Origin: an uncultured Lachnospiraceae bacterium
GTDB taxonomy: Bacteria > Bacillota > Clostridia > Lachnospirales > Lachnospiraceae
DNA length: 7,409 nt
NCBI GenBank assembly: GCA_934437985.1
Contig: CAKSBI010000053.1
Coordinates: 1 to 7,409 of the forward strand
Direction of reading: 5' to 3'
Under the pieces are notes generated by a model. That model had not been told where the DNA came from. It made no database searches and saw nothing but the letters and a program-made list of their open reading frames with translations. Position 1 is the first letter of the stretch, and every line of letters starts with the position of its first letter. Both the position numbers and the translations under genes were made by a program. Below are positions 6,757-7,409 of this stretch, in pieces.

Positions 6757-7232
6757 TATTTTACAATATCTCCATATACTCCGTTAACAACCTTTATCAG
6801 GTCATCCGGATTAATATACAGCTGCTCACCAATCTTACCGCCGCTTATAATTATTCTGTCAAATGCAGCAGCACTCTCATGAATAACGGTAGGATACTGC
6901 TTTTTCATCCCGACCGGTGTACAGCCACCTCTTATGTAGCCGGTCACCTTATTAACCTCTTTTACCGGAATCAGCTCAAGATTCTTTTCGCCAACAGCCC
7001 TTGCAGCCTTTTTAAGGTCAATCTCCTTATCTACCGGAAGGACAAACACATAATAATTACTGCTTTTTCCTTCCGTAACTATTGTCTTAAATGATTCATC
7101 ATAGCACTGCCCCAGCATATCCGCTATATGGACCCCATCAATAAATTCATCGCATGAATAACTGTTGCGCTCATATGCAACCTTTAACTTATCAAGAATC
7201 CTCATTGCATTAGTTTTGTTATCCTTTGCCAT
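6756..7232 (-). CDS. ybaK: Cys-tRNA(Pro) deacylase, YbaK/EbsC family
   Basis: Predicted cytoplasmic trans-editing enzyme that hydrolyses mischarged aminoacyl-tRNA, classically Cys-tRNA(Pro), to prevent mistranslation. The 158-residue product matches the family length. The catalytic lysine is probably Lys49 in FKTIVTEG (48-55). The hallmark loop GYIRGGCTPVGMKK spans 98-111 and the SGGKIG turn 130-135, both characteristic of YbaK rather than of the ProX or INS editing domains. The frame is open to an ATG at 7298, but the ATG at 7230-7232 (MAKDNK) has GAGGG 6 bases upstream and gives the family length; the extra 22 residues are basic and unlike the family. First gene of a two-gene operon with the translesion polymerase. 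In vivo substrate specificity cannot be read from the sequence. Confidence 0.95.
   Translation of the reverse strand: MAKDNKTNAMRILDKLKVAYERNSYSCDEFIDGVHIADMLGQCYDESFKTIVTEGKSSNYYVFVLPVDKEIDLKKAARAVGEKNLELIPVKEVNKVTGYIRGGCTPVGMKKQYPTVIHESAAAFDRIIISGGKIGEQLYINPDDLIKVVNGVYGDIVK
6770..6773 (-). promoter_or_regulatory. Ribosome binding site of the polymerase, inside ybaK
   Basis: GGAG on the minus strand within the last codons of the deacylase gene, about 13 bases before the polymerase ATG. The wide spacing plus the TAATG stop-start overlap suggests the polymerase is made largely by ribosomes that have just finished the upstream gene. Confidence 0.55.
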
Positions 7233-7238
7233 TGCAAT

Positions 7239-7243
7239 CCCTC
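7239..7243 (-). promoter_or_regulatory. Ribosome binding site of ybaK
   Basis: GAGGG on the minus strand, 6 bases before the ATG at 7232. The alternative upstream ATG at 7298 has only a weak GGTGA-like stretch, so this site decides the start. Confidence 0.75.
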
Positions 7244-7282
7244 TTTTCAGTATTCCTTTACCTGATTTTTTTATTCCTGAAT

Positions 7283-7340
7283 GCCGGATACCATACATCA
7301 GTCACCATAGAGCATGGCGTGGCATGACCCGGCTTCTTTT
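7283..7340 (+). other. Structured inverted repeat in the ybaK leader, T-tract on plus
   Basis: On the plus strand GCCGG (7283-7287) pairs with CCGGC (7329-7333). Inside, GTCA (7301-7304) pairs with TGAC (7325-7328) and CCAT with ATGG around an AGAGC loop, leaving unpaired bulges. TTCTTTTT follows at 7334-7341, so the element resembles a plus-strand intrinsic terminator. On the minus strand the same fold would lie in the 5' leader of ybaK. I match it to no known riboswitch consensus. Confidence 0.4.
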
Positions 7341-7394
7341 TAGCGGTAATAAAATAGCTGTAGCAAGGAATATTACATTCATCACTACAACTTA

Positions 7395-7400
7395 ATTATA
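7395..7400 (-). promoter_or_regulatory. Candidate extended -10 of the ybaK-polymerase operon
   Basis: TATAAT on the minus strand, preceded by TG plus one base, giving an extended -10 (TGTTATAAT). The matching -35 would lie beyond the right edge, so the promoter is only half visible. If used, transcription starts near 7388 and the leader is about 155 bases. Confidence 0.55.
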
Positions 7401-7409
7401 ACACCAGTT

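Noticed and set aside
7233..7298. Longer YbaK start at 7298
   Set aside because: No convincing ribosome site; the extra 22 basic residues exceed the family length, while the ATG at 7232 has GAGGG at good spacing.
7283..7341. tRNA or known riboswitch in the ybaK leader
   Set aside because: No T-loop or anticodon arm geometry, no T-box AGGGTGGNACCGCG, and no conserved core of TPP, SAM, ZTP, THF or cyclic-di-GMP riboswitches could be recognised.
7165..7395. 76-codon plus-strand frame over the ybaK start and leader
   Set aside because: It begins inside ybaK on the opposite strand with no ribosome binding site or recognisable domain; its hydrophobic look comes from antisense reading of a Lys/Asp-rich region.
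1..7409. CRISPR array, prophage, toxin-antitoxin or defence cassette
   Set aside because: No regularly spaced direct repeats, no transposase or integrase, and no small paired ORFs with ribosome binding sites were found.

Overview
The window comes from a low-GC Gram-positive genome, most likely a gut-type Clostridia of the Lachnospiraceae kind. This is inferred from three things: GGAGG-type ribosome binding sites with sigma-A-like promoters, the GreA-LysS gene order, and a secreted beta-helix protein with a Thr-Pro rich tail. No 16S or other taxonomic marker is present, so the family-level call is an inference. All five genes are complete. There are no tRNA or rRNA genes, no CRISPR array and no intact mobile element.

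Left part (about 48-2263, minus strand): a housekeeping operon read from a textbook promoter (TTGACA, 17 bp, TATAAT). greA (transcript cleavage factor) comes first, then 28 bp later lysS (class II lysyl-tRNA synthetase, GTG start). Whatever follows lysS lies beyond the left edge, and no terminator is visible there.

Centre (about 2376-5088, plus strand): one divergent gene with its own promoter, encoding an 883-residue exported right-handed beta-helix protein. It consists of a signal peptide, two homologous helix domains of about 370 residues each, and a Thr-Pro rich acidic tail with no visible anchor. It is the least ordinary gene here. The first copy is extremely lysine-rich, while the second is almost lysine-free and keeps more of the polar residues that look conserved for the fold.

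Right part (about 5141-7400, minus strand): a two-gene operon. A YbaK/EbsC-type aminoacyl-tRNA deacylase overlaps by one base (TAATG) a Y-family translesion DNA polymerase of the UmuC/UvrX-like branch with an intact catalytic centre and a QLNLF clamp-binding motif. A strong 42-base palindrome lies between the convergent beta-helix and polymerase genes and probably ends transcription, best in the polymerase direction. The deacylase leader holds a structured inverted repeat and a candidate extended -10 at the right edge.

The window is mostly ordinary core and near-core genome. I do not see a clear new multi-gene system. The best leads are the duplicated, charge-polarised beta-helix protein and the coupling of a tRNA proofreading enzyme to a translesion polymerase.
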